Assembly (NCBI GenBank): GCA_009801015.1
Contig: VHZZ01001069.1
Coordinates: 125,305 to 145,714 of the forward strand
Origin: Silene noctiflora
Taxonomy: Eukaryota > Streptophyta > Magnoliopsida > Caryophyllales > Caryophyllaceae
DNA: 20,410 nucleotides
Direction: 5' to 3'
The notes beneath the pieces are model-generated. The model saw only the letters and a list, made by a program, of their open reading frames with translations. It had not been told where the DNA came from and searched no databases. The position numbers were made by a program, and so were the translations under genes. Position 1 is the stretch's first letter. Every line of letters starts with the position of its first letter. This document shows, in pieces, positions 1 to 10,200 of this stretch.

Positions 1-57
1 GAGTCGGTAGTCGAACTCCTTAACGGTACTGGTATGTCTAGCCTTGTGACTATGTGA

Positions 58-1337
58 GAATTAACTTTTCAATCACCTACCCTTGAATTCTTTAGCATTT
101 TTCATTTTTATGGTGGCGACTATGATAATGACCGGGCCATTGTTTGCGTCCGCTTTAGGCTGTTTAACACTAATTTTGCTTGGACTCTTGCTGAATTTGG
201 CGCTCATCTTGGTGTCCATAGTGACGGACCTTACACTGCCCCCCGTAAGCTTATTGAACCCATGTGGGTTGCTTTGTCTGACCATTTTGAGGGGCGAAAA
301 CGGGGCAAATTTGTTCACCATCCATCGGTCCGTTATTGGCTCCGCCTCATTGGCGGCACACTTTTTGCCAGAAAAGAGTCGAACAATGTCAACACCGAGG
401 AGCTATCTATTTTGGCTGGCTACTTAAACATTGATAGTGGCCGGCCGTTTGTGCTTAACATTGCTTATTTTGTTACTCAACAGTTTAATTCAGTGCGGGG
501 GGGAGCCTTGACCTCCATACACTGTGGGGGGTTGGTGACTTATTTAGGTCGCCGTCTCTTTCCCGACTTCCCCCGGGGCATGCTGCCCGTAGGTCACGAG
601 GACCCCCACTTAGTCGATCACTATCTCCCCTCTCTCTCTCTCACTCATATGCGCCAGTTAAGCTGGCTCACCGCCGATAACATGTGGAAGATTGCTACAA
701 ACACGTCTGTGACCTTGCCATGTGCCTCCCTTCCACCCCTCGTTCCACTCCCTTTCATCGCCCATAAGCCTTCCCGTCCCCCTTACCCCTCCTACCTTTT
801 ACCGTACCGTCTGCCTAGGCAACGCACCACTCAGCCCAGGCAGCCATCTCCAGCAGCAGAGACTGACCCAGAGTCTAGACTGAGCCGTAGGCGTCCTACC
901 CAGACACCTAGGGCGATGCCTGAGTCTTATCAGACTCATCGCTACTCCCCCCGCGCTTCACCTCATGCTGAGACGGGTTTTCAACCAGTCTACCCGGCTC
1001 ACTTTGTTCCACCCTCGTCTTTTATACCCCTTCCGATCATAGACCAGGGGGAACATGATGATGTTATGCTAGATTTGTGCAGGTGCATGGCACAGATGCA
1101 GATTGACCAGGCTCTAGTCGGGTTCGCGATGTAGACTACTACGCCAGCGTCGGGCGACTGCCACCAGAGGGTTGGCCCCACCCTTCCTACTTCTGGTGGC
1201 CGGAGGGCGGGTACCCTACTCCTGCGGAGGAGGAGGAAACTGCCGAGTTAGAGGAGCGCATCCGGAGAGACCTAGCTAGTGGTTTCCGGGCCCTTAGAGA
1301 GGACGACGACGATGACTACATCCCAGATGACGAGTAG
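58..1337 (+). pseudogene. Decayed ATHILA ORF1-type protein of a Ty3/gypsy (Athila-like) retrotransposon
   Basis: The frame is open from 58 to a stop at 1134, with the first ATG only at 262. It encodes a protein resembling the ATHILA ORF-1 family (Pfam PF03078 from memory), which lies downstream of pol in Athila elements. Recognisable stretches are VRFRLFNT, the block around RYWLRLIGGTLFARKE, and a CGGLVTYLGRRL-like segment, followed by a Pro/Ser/Arg-rich tail. Reading is broken twice. An in-frame TGA lies at 55-57, with sequence in the same frame before it. A frameshift lies just before the TAG at 1132-1134, because the frame starting near 1122 continues with an acidic tail (poly-Glu, then Asp-rich) to a stop at 1335-1337. 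The function of this ORF in the element is not established. The 5' part of the element lies outside the window. The family call is from memory of the motif pattern; the breaks are seen directly. Confidence 0.72.
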
Positions 1338-2948
1338 TGGCACCTGGCCACCACCTCCCCTTGTTGTTGGCTGGTTTGGGGAGGTGTTTGCGGTATCTGG
1401 TACGCTCTATACTCTACTTTCCTTTCGTTTGTTCCCCCCCCCCCCCTTTTTCCCATTTTACATTGCTGCGGTTGTTTGCTGATCACAATGAGGACATTGT
1501 GTGATTTGGTTTGGAGAGGGTATGTGCATCTGTTTTGCATCTGCATTGTTTTTACTGCATTCCTGTCTCACGTTTATTGCATTCATGCATGCATTGTTCT
1601 TTATTTCTCTTTTTATTATATATAAAAAAAATCAACAAAAATAGCATGTTTATTTCTGCATTTAGGTCGAGTCGGAGCGGTCGGATTTCCATGATGATAT
1701 TGCACTTCAATTTGTCTTTATTGCCTAAGCTTTGCATAATTGACATTCTACGAGTATAGTCAAATGCATGATCTACGAGTTTTTATTTGATTTTTGCTGA
1801 AAAAATAGACTTGACTTAATATCGACAACCTACTAAAACATTCTAAGGTATAGAGCTTTTATAAACTGATGACATTCATGATCAGTTTCATGTAGGATGT
1901 GAGTAGTACTCCTTATAAGGCATGTAACATCAATTTGCATAAGCATGACATCCTTTTCTTAGTACCTGTATGCATTCGGGTTTGTGGCAGTGACACATGT
2001 GGAGAGGCAATCCACCCTTCTTTCATTTTACCCATGAGCCTCACATAGCCAGATTGACCTATTTTGACCCATTATTTAACTATAATCCTAAATTTAGCCT
2101 ACCCTAGTCAATCTAGTTTAGTAGTTATTTTGGGTATGGTGTTATTGTCAATTTGGTGTTTGCTTTGAATGAAGATGAGGAGAATGAAAATGAGGAGAAG
2201 TAAAAAAAAATGAAATGAAAAAGAAAAAAAAAAAAAAAGAGTAGAATGATGAAGAAAAAATGAAATGAAAAAAAAAATGTTGAAAGGAAATAGAAAATTG
2301 AATCATATGAGAAAGAAGTTGATTTTTACTCCCATGTTTGTCATCATATTTATGGGGAGCCGTGTTTTGATAGTGTGAGCGAGCTTATGCCACAGTGGCA
2401 TTGGTTATATTTTGTATATTGAGTAGTGAAGCGGAATGGTTTTTTTATTTGGTTTTGGTCTTACTAGCTTGGATTTACCTCCACATATCTAAATTATTTT
2501 TCCCCTTCTTACCCAATTACCTCACCTCACACTATATGTAAGTCCTTGGCATGTGTCTTGGTCCTGATTGGTTGGAATGCATATGTACGGTCGGTAGAAA
2601 TCGGTTTCATGTTAGATTGCATGCATGTTCTTATAGGTTGCAGTTAGGTGAGCGACTTTATTTCTTTATATCTTACAAAATGCTTACCATGTCCTTATAT
2701 TGTGTGATGAGCGACTCGTGAGAGTCCGATATAGATGAGTCTTGCAAGGTCGACAGTTCAGCAGTTTTCATACATTGATTTAACTCGTTTATTTTTGACT
2801 TGATACTATAGTGTTGATTTTTGCATTAAAGTGGTTTGGGTATGACGATTTGTAGCTAGCTCTAAGAATGAATCCATTCCATTAGTTGTCACTTAGTTTG
2901 CATCTATAGTTTGCTTGGGGACAAGCAAAGGTTTGGTTTGGGGAGGTT
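1338..2948 (+). mobile_element. Non-coding 3' region of the Athila-like retrotransposon, with polypurine-tract motifs
   Basis: No convincing gene is present between the broken ORF and the LTR; the short ORFs here lack any family signal. The stretch holds a C-run at about 1435-1446, a PPT-like motif at 1488-1521 (GAGGACATTGTG, then TTTGGTTTGGAGAGGG), an A/G-rich tract at 2170-2290 and a second PPT-like motif at 2913-2948 (GGGGACAAGCAA, then GGTTTGGTTTGGGGAGG). The second motif directly abuts the LTR and is the likely functional polypurine tract that primes plus-strand synthesis. A long spacer between the last ORF and the 3' LTR is usual for Athila/Tat elements. Confidence 0.65.
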
Positions 2949-4294
2949 TGATGCGTGCATATTTCATAGAGTTTTTATACTATTTTAGCACGCATTTCTA
3001 TGCAATTACGTAGCACCCAGCTACTATTTTCCCCCGAATAGACTACTTTGGTTCGTTTTGTGTTTATTGCAGGATTGGACCCAAATGCGTATAATCAAGC
3101 CTAAACCTATCCTCAGAGCTGCATTTCGTAAGAAAGTAGAGCCGAGCTTTGGATCCGTCACCTTGGGGATGCATATGGATGAGTGTAGACACGGCTGGAG
3201 TGAAGACTGGAGCTGCTGTACAGGAATTTTAGTCGATCGACAGCTTATTTTAGTCGATCGACCACTTCAACTTTCACTTTAGTCGATCGACTCCCTACTT
3301 TAGTCGACCGACTATTTCTGTATTAGGGCGAGTTCTAAACTTGTTTAACTCAGTCCATTAGTTGATGTTTAGGTTAAGATGTCTCTTGGTACTTAAGAGA
3401 GAGGGGGGAACAGTGATAGGGATCTGGATTTTTACACAAAAAACACTTTACGTTACTTTGGCCTTGAGAACTTATGGGATCTAAGTTTTATAATCTTTCT
3501 CCTTCGACTCTTTTAATTCGGTAATCAAATTTCCTTTGTTCTTTATTTAATTATTCTAGATTTTATTCGTTTTTTCTTTTTTTCCTCTTAGCATTATTTT
3601 ATGTTGAATTGTTATTGCTTTTTACTTGTGATGTCTAATTCAATTTTAATTCCCTATCTCTTTATTATTGCTTTTGTTAATCTAATTATGCATAGCTAAA
3701 TCCTTTAAGCTAGGTTTTGGGAGAGCCATGGTTTTAATCCAGTTGTAATCAGAAGATTAGGTCTGGCTTAGTTATATGTTTGAATTGTTAATCGTAGCAA
3801 TTAATTTCAATTAATTGGTTAAGTCGACGTAATTGATTAATTAGTTTAATAAACTCCGACCTAGATCGAAAGATTAGAAAGGGTTAGACATGCTGCGAAC
3901 GATAGAATACGCTAATAAGGGCGAGCGCAAACTAGTAGTATTTTAGGGCGAATAGAGGACCGAGAGGACCTTTTCACTACCCTTTAGACCGTTTCTACGC
4001 TGACCTTTGAGACTAGACTGGACCTTTAATAGACCATGGTGAACCGACAATCCTAACTATATCTCTCTTTATCTGTTAAACTCATTTATTTCAATCTTCC
4101 TTATACTTTTATTTTCCCTTTCCCTTAATTTGCTTTAGTTTAGTTGAAACAGCTAAATCAAACCCCAAGATTCAGTTACTCGGACAAACTTAGTTGACTT
4201 CTAGAACATCCTTGTCTCCTTGTGGATACGATCCCGACTTCCCTAGCTATATTAGTTTAGGTCTGTTGGTTTATTTTTGGTAGGTATACGATCA
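2949..4294 (+). repeat. 3' LTR of the Athila-like retrotransposon (about 1346 bp)
   Basis: The start is set by the polypurine tract followed by TGATGCGTGC at 2949. The end is set by ATACGATCA at 4294, giving TGAT...ATCA termini. A long LTR beginning TGATG right after GGTTTGGGGAGG is typical of plant gypsy elements. The five bases after the LTR, GCCTG (4295-4299), should be the target duplication; the matching copy would lie before the 5' LTR, outside the window. The LTR contains four copies of a palindromic motif (3228-3312) and no real gene; the 74-codon ORF at 3058-3282 has no family signal. The exact 3' boundary is inferred, since the other LTR cannot be compared. Confidence 0.7.
3228..3312 (+). 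repeat. Four copies of TTTAGTCGATCGAC inside the LTR
   Basis: Copies lie at about 3228-3241, 3249-3262, 3278-3291 and 3299-3312. The first three contain the perfect 10-bp palindrome GTCGATCGAC; the fourth reads GTCGACCGAC. Start-to-start spacings are about 21, 29 and 21 bp, close to two or three helical turns. The role is unknown; a protein-binding array in the LTR is one possibility. Confidence 0.85.
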
Positions 4295-4433
4295 GCCTGT
4301 CAGTTGATTTGATTGAGAAGCCTACCTATGAGAGATTTGATGCTCCTGATCTTGTTATTGATGAATACCTTAAACCCATTGACTCCTTTGACCTCATCTC
4401 TCTTGACCCTTTCTTGGAGGTATTTGACTCACC
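4295..4433 (+). pseudogene. Coding-looking fragment next to the LTR, unknown origin
   Basis: From the LTR edge a frame stays open for about 46 codons to TAA at 4433 and has a protein-like composition (for example EKPTYERFDAPDLVIDEYLK and then IDSFDLISLDPFLE). It has no start codon and its 5' side is cut by the LTR. It may be the remains of an older gene or retroelement ORF into which the Athila-like element inserted. I do not recognise the family. A chance open frame cannot be excluded at this length. Confidence 0.3.
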
Positions 4434-5043
4434 ATAAACGCCGATGTAGCTTCAGTGTCATCATTAACATCAGAATCAAAAAGTGATCCATAACCGGAGT
4501 AGGTATCAGGGACAGCATGCCTAACACCGGCTATAAATATCAAATGATCCACAAATTTATGGTAAGAGGGTTGATGATTTGATGACATAATCGTAGAATA
4601 ATGAGATGAAGGTTGATGATTTGATGAGATAAAGATTAAGTATGAAGAAAAGAAGTAGATCCAAAGACAAATAGGGAAGAAGATAAAGAGAACGACGGAG
4701 TGGGGGAAGATTTTTGAGGGATTTAGTGAGAGAGAAGAGAGAGGGCGAACTTTCCAGAGAGATGAGAGAATAAGGGTGATTAGGGTTATGGAGGGAACGG
4801 TTAGTGGGTGGGTGGGTATAATTAATGGATTATTTGGGTTAAATGTTGGATGAGTGGGTATAATTAATGGGTTTAATTAGATCAATTGTTGGGTTGGTGA
4901 GTGGGCCACTAGTTGGCATTTGTGTAGATATAAGGGGGATATAAGGGTATTTTTGTCAAAAAATATGCCATTTATAGTATGTTACCTTTGGTATGGTACA
5001 TTCGTTTCAGGTAAGTGTTACCTTTGGTCTAATATGGAGGGAG
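4394..5043 (-). mobile_element. One end of a Tc1/mariner (Stowaway-TIR) element with a short 5' ORF
   Basis: Read on the minus strand, the element starts at 5043 with CTCCCTCCATATTAGACC, preceded by TA (5044-5045). This is the classic plant mariner/Stowaway terminal repeat plus TA target. The 12-mer GTTACCTTTGGT occurs at 5017-5028 and again at 4981-4992, a subterminal direct repeat. About 450 bp inside lies an ATG at 4588 with an ORF of 64 codons to 4394 (starts MSSNHQPSYHKFVDHL). It contains a good splice donor (ATG|GTGAGT), as if it were the first exon of a larger gene. The opposite terminus is not seen and was probably lost when the retrotransposon inserted. I cannot assign the ORF to a known transposase; it could be a captured gene piece. 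Confidence 0.5.
4803..4885. repeat. Imperfect direct repeat, GTGGGTATAATTAATGG x2
   Basis: Two copies of roughly GTGGGTATAATTAATGG occur about 46 bp apart, after a short GTGG-type run (4804-4815). It looks like a local duplication inside the mariner-like fragment. Confidence 0.6.
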
Positions 5044-5390
5044 TAACAATCTAACATTTTTCCTCGAGTAATTAAAAATAAATCATGCGTTGCTTCTTGT
5101 AAAAAGTAGTCTGCAATTTTGATTCATGTCACAAAAATGATCTCGTTTTCTTAAACCTAATAATTGTCTACTTAATTCAGATCATCTACTAAAAGAAAAG
5201 GTAACGATAATAGATTCCCACTTAAATTACTCTAACCTATAAATTAGGCCCTACGATGTTTGGTTATTCTAAGTATTGGGCTTAACGTCTTTTAATTCTT
5301 ATTTGTCAATATTTGTAGAGAAGTATTTTCTAATAAAATACTTTAAACTTCCATATATTTTTTGTGTGACATATTTTACGATATATAACC
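5044..5390. other. AT-rich intergenic sequence, nothing identified
   Basis: There is no conserved ORF, RNA-gene motif or element terminus here. The 65-codon ORF at 5276-5473 overlaps the SINE head and looks like chance. Confidence 0.5.
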
Positions 5391-5466
5391 GAGGATGTCT
5401 TAGTGTAGTGGTTATGACGGAGGTATCCTGGACAGTAGGTCTCAGGTTCAATTCCCCTTCCCCTCT
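5391..5466 (+). mobile_element. tRNA-derived SINE head with A and B boxes
   Basis: A pol III A-box-like sequence, TAGTGTAGTGG, lies at 5401-5411 and a B box, GGTTCAATTCC, at 5445-5455. The 33-nt spacing is that of a tRNA gene. The sequence starts with GAGGATGTC at 5391. It does not fold as a proper tRNA and has no clear anticodon arm, so it is more likely a plant SINE head than a functional tRNA. The body and tail are missing or short: a hAT MITE sits immediately downstream. Confidence 0.62.
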
Positions 5467-5474
5467 ATTTTAAT

Positions 5475-5754
5475 TAGGGTTGCACATCAAGTAGACCGGA
5501 CCGGCTGGTCCGGTCTGGATCGAATATAATATGGTCCGGTCTCTGGGTCCACATATATATTGTGACGGGTCTTCGGTCTGGTGCGGTCCGGTCCAAGCAA
5601 AAAAAATCACCACAAATAGCCTTTAAAAATAGAACCGGTCCGGGTTCCCACCTAACCGGTCCGGTCTCCGGATTTTGGATATGGGGTTGTCCGGTCCGGG
5701 GGTCTTTGCGGTCCGGTCCGGTCCAGTCCGGTTCTGGACCGATGAACACCCCTA
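5475..5754. mobile_element. hAT-type MITE, GGTCCGG-rich, 280 bp
   Basis: The termini are TAGGGTTGCACATC (5475) and, inverted, TAGGGGTGTTCATC (ending 5754); TAGGGGTGTTCA is a common plant hAT terminus. The 8-bp target duplications are ATTTTAAT (5467-5474) and ATTGTAAT (5755-5762), matching at 7 of 8 positions. The interior is full of GGTCCGG/CCGGACC repeats and can fold back on itself. Because it reads almost the same on both strands, it produces similar open frames in both directions (5474-5749 minus and 5562-5786 plus); these are not genes. Confidence 0.8.
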
Positions 5755-5879
5755 ATTGTAATGCAACTAAGTGCGCGCTCCGTTAGACAAAAAAAAAAAC
5801 AAATTTGCTACCATATATGGCAGAGTGGAAGAATAATATATACTTTACATTATTTTTTATATTTTAACCATAAATGTAT

Positions 5880-6665
5880 CCGATTTGAATGTTAAGTTTG
5901 GATCGGATACCCGATCCGAAATATTTGGTATTTGGATCAAATATGTATATTAAGGTGTCGTTTGGTTGATGATGGGATTGCAAGATCACGTGAAATATAA
6001 TATCATGGGAAATAAACTCCTTCATCCAATTCATGGGAATTTCCCAAAATTGTTTGGTTGTCAATGTGGGAACTTACTTCCACCGAAACTTCATCTTACC
6101 GATGGGTGTTGGTAAGCAACTTCCTACATTTTTGTAGGAAGTCAATTCCTTGCCCCCATCTTTACAAAATAATGGTTTAGGAAGTCAACTCCTAAACTAA
6201 AACATTTGGATATCTATCACATCCGAAACTATATTTTTCAATTATTTACAATTTTTGTTGTTGTTTATTAACAATTATTTATTTATTTAACTAGTGTATT
6301 TAAATTGCAATCCTTATTTTGGGATGTAAGACGTTTCCAACATTGCAGTATTGGACTATTATTTTTAAATCGTTCCATTTTTTTCATGTTTTTTTAAAAG
6401 TATAATCCTGAAAAAAAAAAAAACACACACTTATGTCGAGATCTAAATAAGAATACAAAAGAAAATCATCATGTAAGACGGTGAATACGATCGTGTTTCA
6501 AGCTTAATTTTCAAGTAAATTCCAAAATATGGATATCCGCATCCATCCGAGTATTTTTGTATATCTGAAAATTTTGATCGGATATGGCTATCTGACATCA
6601 GAAATTTTTAATATGGATATCCGGTTCGAACTAGCACTCTGGATTGGATATTCGATCTGTGCTTG
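5880..6665. mobile_element. Decayed hAT-like element(s) with GGATATCCG-type repeats, probably interrupted
   Basis: Two outer blocks (about 5880-5945 and 6525-6665) share a GGATATCC / CGGATA / GATCCGA vocabulary. The right end, read inverted, begins TAGGGCAAGCACAGATCG, like a hAT terminus. Between them lies unrelated sequence beginning GGTGTCGTTTGGTTG near 5954. It holds two short perfect hairpins: CTTCCTACA/TGTAGGAAG at 6120-6141 and GTTTAGGA/TCCTAAAC near 6175-6198. The simplest reading is a hAT MITE split by a second MITE. No target duplications were found and the left terminus is unclear. Confidence 0.4.
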
Positions 6666-7140
6666 CCCTACGTAGAACCATGATTTACTAGGTTCGTTTA
6701 ATAAAGCTGTTAGAAAGCGATTCAGTGAACCTAATCATTACCTTTGAGAGGAAAACAATTCGGTCCCAATTTGTAATTTTAGAAAAAGATTAAGGTAACA
6801 CATAGAAACTTAAAACCCTTAAATTAATTAATACCATACTTTATTGTGGAATCTAGTTTAGGTATAATAAACGATATAAAATTTAATTTCATCATTAGGA
6901 AAAAAACAAGTGAAAATTATAACGAAAAGAGTAACGATTATTATTCATTAATCGACTAATTCGTAATTGTTTTGACCCACCTACAATAGCTGGGTAGCTT
7001 TATAGCTACAATTACATTTCAGAATTTATAATCTTTTTTAGATTGACCAGATCGTTTAAAAACCGTTAAAATTGGATTTTGATAACCGAACCGTTTTTAA
7101 ATACCCACGGTCACAAACTCACAAGAGTCAGAACTCACAA
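6666..7140. other. AT-rich upstream region of the RING gene, no gene seen
   Basis: No ORF, element terminus or RNA motif stands out. It presumably contains distal promoter sequence of the gene starting at 7229. Confidence 0.45.
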
Positions 7141-7148
7141 CTATAAAT
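7141..7148 (+). promoter_or_regulatory. Possible TATA box of the RING gene
   Basis: CTATAAAT lies about 80-88 bp before the ATG at 7229, which would place transcription start near 7170-7180 and give a short 5' UTR. It is a sequence match only. Confidence 0.45.
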
Positions 7149-7228
7149 CGAAAAGTGGAACATCTTAAAAAAAGGAATTCCGGAAAAATTGGGTGAATTC
7201 AATAATCTGGATTGATTGAGAAAGAAAG

Positions 7229-10200
7229 ATGAAGCAAGGTGAAAGAAATAGCGAAGAACCAAATCCGAACCCATGCCCCATCTGTTTAGGATTCATCACC
7301 CATGAATCTTTTTTGGATCACTGTTTCCGTATGTCTCCTCCACCACCATCTTCTCACTTTCTTCAATTATTTTACTCTTTCCGTCTCACTCGTTTGTTTA
7401 CCTTTTAGGTTCATTGTGAGGATTAAATATTTTAATCAAAGATAAACAGATGATTGAGACGGAGGGCGTACAATTTAAAGTTTTTCTTTTTAGCATTAGT
7501 TGCTCGCACCCCAACTACAAATTCAGGCTCCGCCACTATTCAGGAGGTGGTTCTTAATTGTTCAAGTGATTCAATCTTCTGTAGATAAATTATGGTTTTT
7601 TTTTTTTTTTTTTTTTTTTTTTTCCTGTAGATAAATTTTGCTATGATTGCGTTTTACGTTGGACCAAAGTGGTTTCTAGCAAATCATCATCTTCTCATCA
7701 GCCTTCCTCCATCAAATGCCCTTTATGCAAGGTCCTTATTTTCGAGTTTTATTCTTTGAAAGGGTTGTTTTAATCTTCGGTAATGCGCAGACGTTTAATG
7801 TTTTTGACATGAATTGTTATTATTTTCTGCTTACTTTGAATATGAATTTGTTTGTCGAGGTGTATTTGGTCTTTCGTAGTTTATGACTTGGTTCAGATAG
7901 CTAGCTATCTTTATGCTATCTTTTGGTGGCATTTCCCTGCTGTATGCTTCATGTTGTTGATACCATCGAGTTGTTGTTTCTGAATTTATAATCTTGTGTT
8001 TAAAAGCTTTGTTGAATGTGTTGTCTAACTTGCACTTATTTTAACTTCGAGTATTAATTACGACTAGCTAGTATGTTTGTATCTGTGGACTGTAATTCAA
8101 CTAAGTATGAGTTCCAGTTGTGTGCTTCAGCTAGGTGATAACCAGTAGAAGCTCTTCAAATACGGGTTTGGGCCGGGCCGGACCGTGAAGAAAATAATTA
8201 CCCTTCAAGACCTTAGTGGGCGGGCCGGGCCATAATTATAGGCCAATTATCCTTGCCCTTACCCGCCCTTTAGTCAATAGTCGGGTGGCCATGGGCTAAT
8301 GAAACATAACACGAAACTTCAATTGTTAATTACGTATTCGGTATATAATGACTTCTATTCAAGCTACTTTTTTAGATCGCATACCTTGATTCAAGCTACT
8401 TTTTTAAATCGCATACGTTGATATGTAATTTGAAGTGAGGTATATAAATATATGTATAAAGAAGGAATACATGTAAGGTTAGAGACAAATATTGGACTTA
8501 AACATTATTGTTTGAACATTTATTTAATTTAGACATTTTATTAATTAAATTATATAAATATTTTCGTTATATTTTAACCTTTTTAGTTTACGTATTATAT
8601 TTTACATATTATTATTTTAGTGTTCCATATCCCTATAAAATTAATACAATTTTCTTTAAAAATGTCTTTTTTTTTTTTTAAGAGTAAAAGTAAAGGATTT
8701 AAATAGTAAACGGGCCTTATGGGCCGGCCCGTGGACTTTTCTTATTGTCTATTCCCGCCCATTTAACTTTGCCCGTCTCTTAATTTTTCGGGTAAAAAAA
8801 TACTTGTCCAAGACCACGAAATAAGCGGGCTGGACGGGACGGGCCTAATGGGGGGACGACCCGTGAACAACTATAAACCAGTATGTCGTAGTTTGTGGAC
8901 TGTATATCACTGGTTTGCCGTTTTGATATCATTGGTTGTGTGTATCCCAAAGCATATGGCTTTTTGCATATGTCTCGCGTGGGATATGGAAAATTTGTGT
9001 TTGTGATGTCACTTGTTAACCTTTTTTTGCACCTACCTTATTCTTCGAAATCCTCTCAGCTTGAGCCTTTCCCTGGTCATATTGGTCAAACAATGATAAA
9101 AGGCATGTCATGTTGTGTGTTTGAAGAGCACTTGGTGGGTTCATCTATTTAGATATTCAAGCTGGTTCTCCTAAAAACCTTTTGATCAGTTGCTCCTTGC
9201 TTCTAAGTAGATATCTTACATTCTTGCTGATGGAACATAGACACTATTTTTGTGAAGAAAAGTGCCCTATATTGTTGGTCACATCTGCTGACTATTCCAC
9301 CGTCACTTTTCTTCTTATTTTTTAAAATTTACAGATTGAGAACTTTTCGATCATCTATGGTTATGACGGGAATACATTTCAACAACATTTCATTAAACAA
9401 AATACTGGTAATAGGTATTCGGAAATAACTATCTTTTTTCCTATTTTGCTTATATAACTACAGACTTACATGTATCATGGACGTGGCTCTTTAACTCTCA
9501 ACTTTTTTCCACTTAATGCTTTTGCAGTACCTTCTTTTCGAAGGCTCACAAGTATCGTTTACAGTGCTACTACACTGAGCCAGGTCTTTTGGAGGAAGCT
9601 TTTAAGTTAATGCATTACTGGAAAATGCGTAAGTATATTCTGCCCAACAAACACCTTGAAGTATGGACGAGGAGAGAGCTACAGGCATTATTGCAGGTGC
9701 TCTTGCTTTTCTTCAACCTTCGGATACGTTTCTGTATATATTAGCTTGTAGCAGTTTAGTAAGGGTCACTGGATTGGGGCTTGTAGGAAGAAGACGTTGA
9801 AATAATTATGCATCACATACTTGGGGTGATTGAGTCATTCTCCAGAAGGTAATCTCCTTATCAATCTTCTAAAATCTTTTCAAGAATGTGTGATAAGTAT
9901 ATGGCTGAATAAGAATTAAGAAATGGAACATCCGTTGTATGCTTACTAACTACTACGCCCTCCTATCCCAAAAATATTGATCACATTTCCAATTGATAAC
10001 TTCCCAAATAACTTAACGTCATATTTTATGTTTACTAGGCTAATGTTAATCCTCCTTTTCTGCACGTAGTTTGTCTTCCGTTTAGTTTGTAGCAAACAAT
10101 AGTTCACGTTTCCTTTTCAGAAAGTTTTGTGTGGAGGTGAATGAATGTGTCACTCCTTAACCCATTTCTGTGTGCTTACATAGAAATCAATTGAAAACAA

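Noticed and set aside
73-427. ORFs at 73-321 (-) and 83-427 (+)
   Set aside because: They overlap the ATHILA-type frame in other phases and show no family signal.
3058-3282. 74-aa ORF inside the LTR
   Set aside because: It lies within LTR sequence, includes the palindrome repeats, and resembles no known protein.
5391-5466. Functional tRNA gene
   Set aside because: A and B boxes are present, but the acceptor and anticodon arms do not pair well, so a SINE head is more likely.
5474-5786. Facing ORFs over 5474-5786 that encode Gly/Pro/Arg-rich peptides
   Set aside because: They come from the GGTCCGG repeats of a hAT MITE, which read alike on both strands.
8895-9152. 85-aa ORF in RING intron 2
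   Set aside because: It has no motif, lies wholly within an intron, and the exons on either side join in frame without it.
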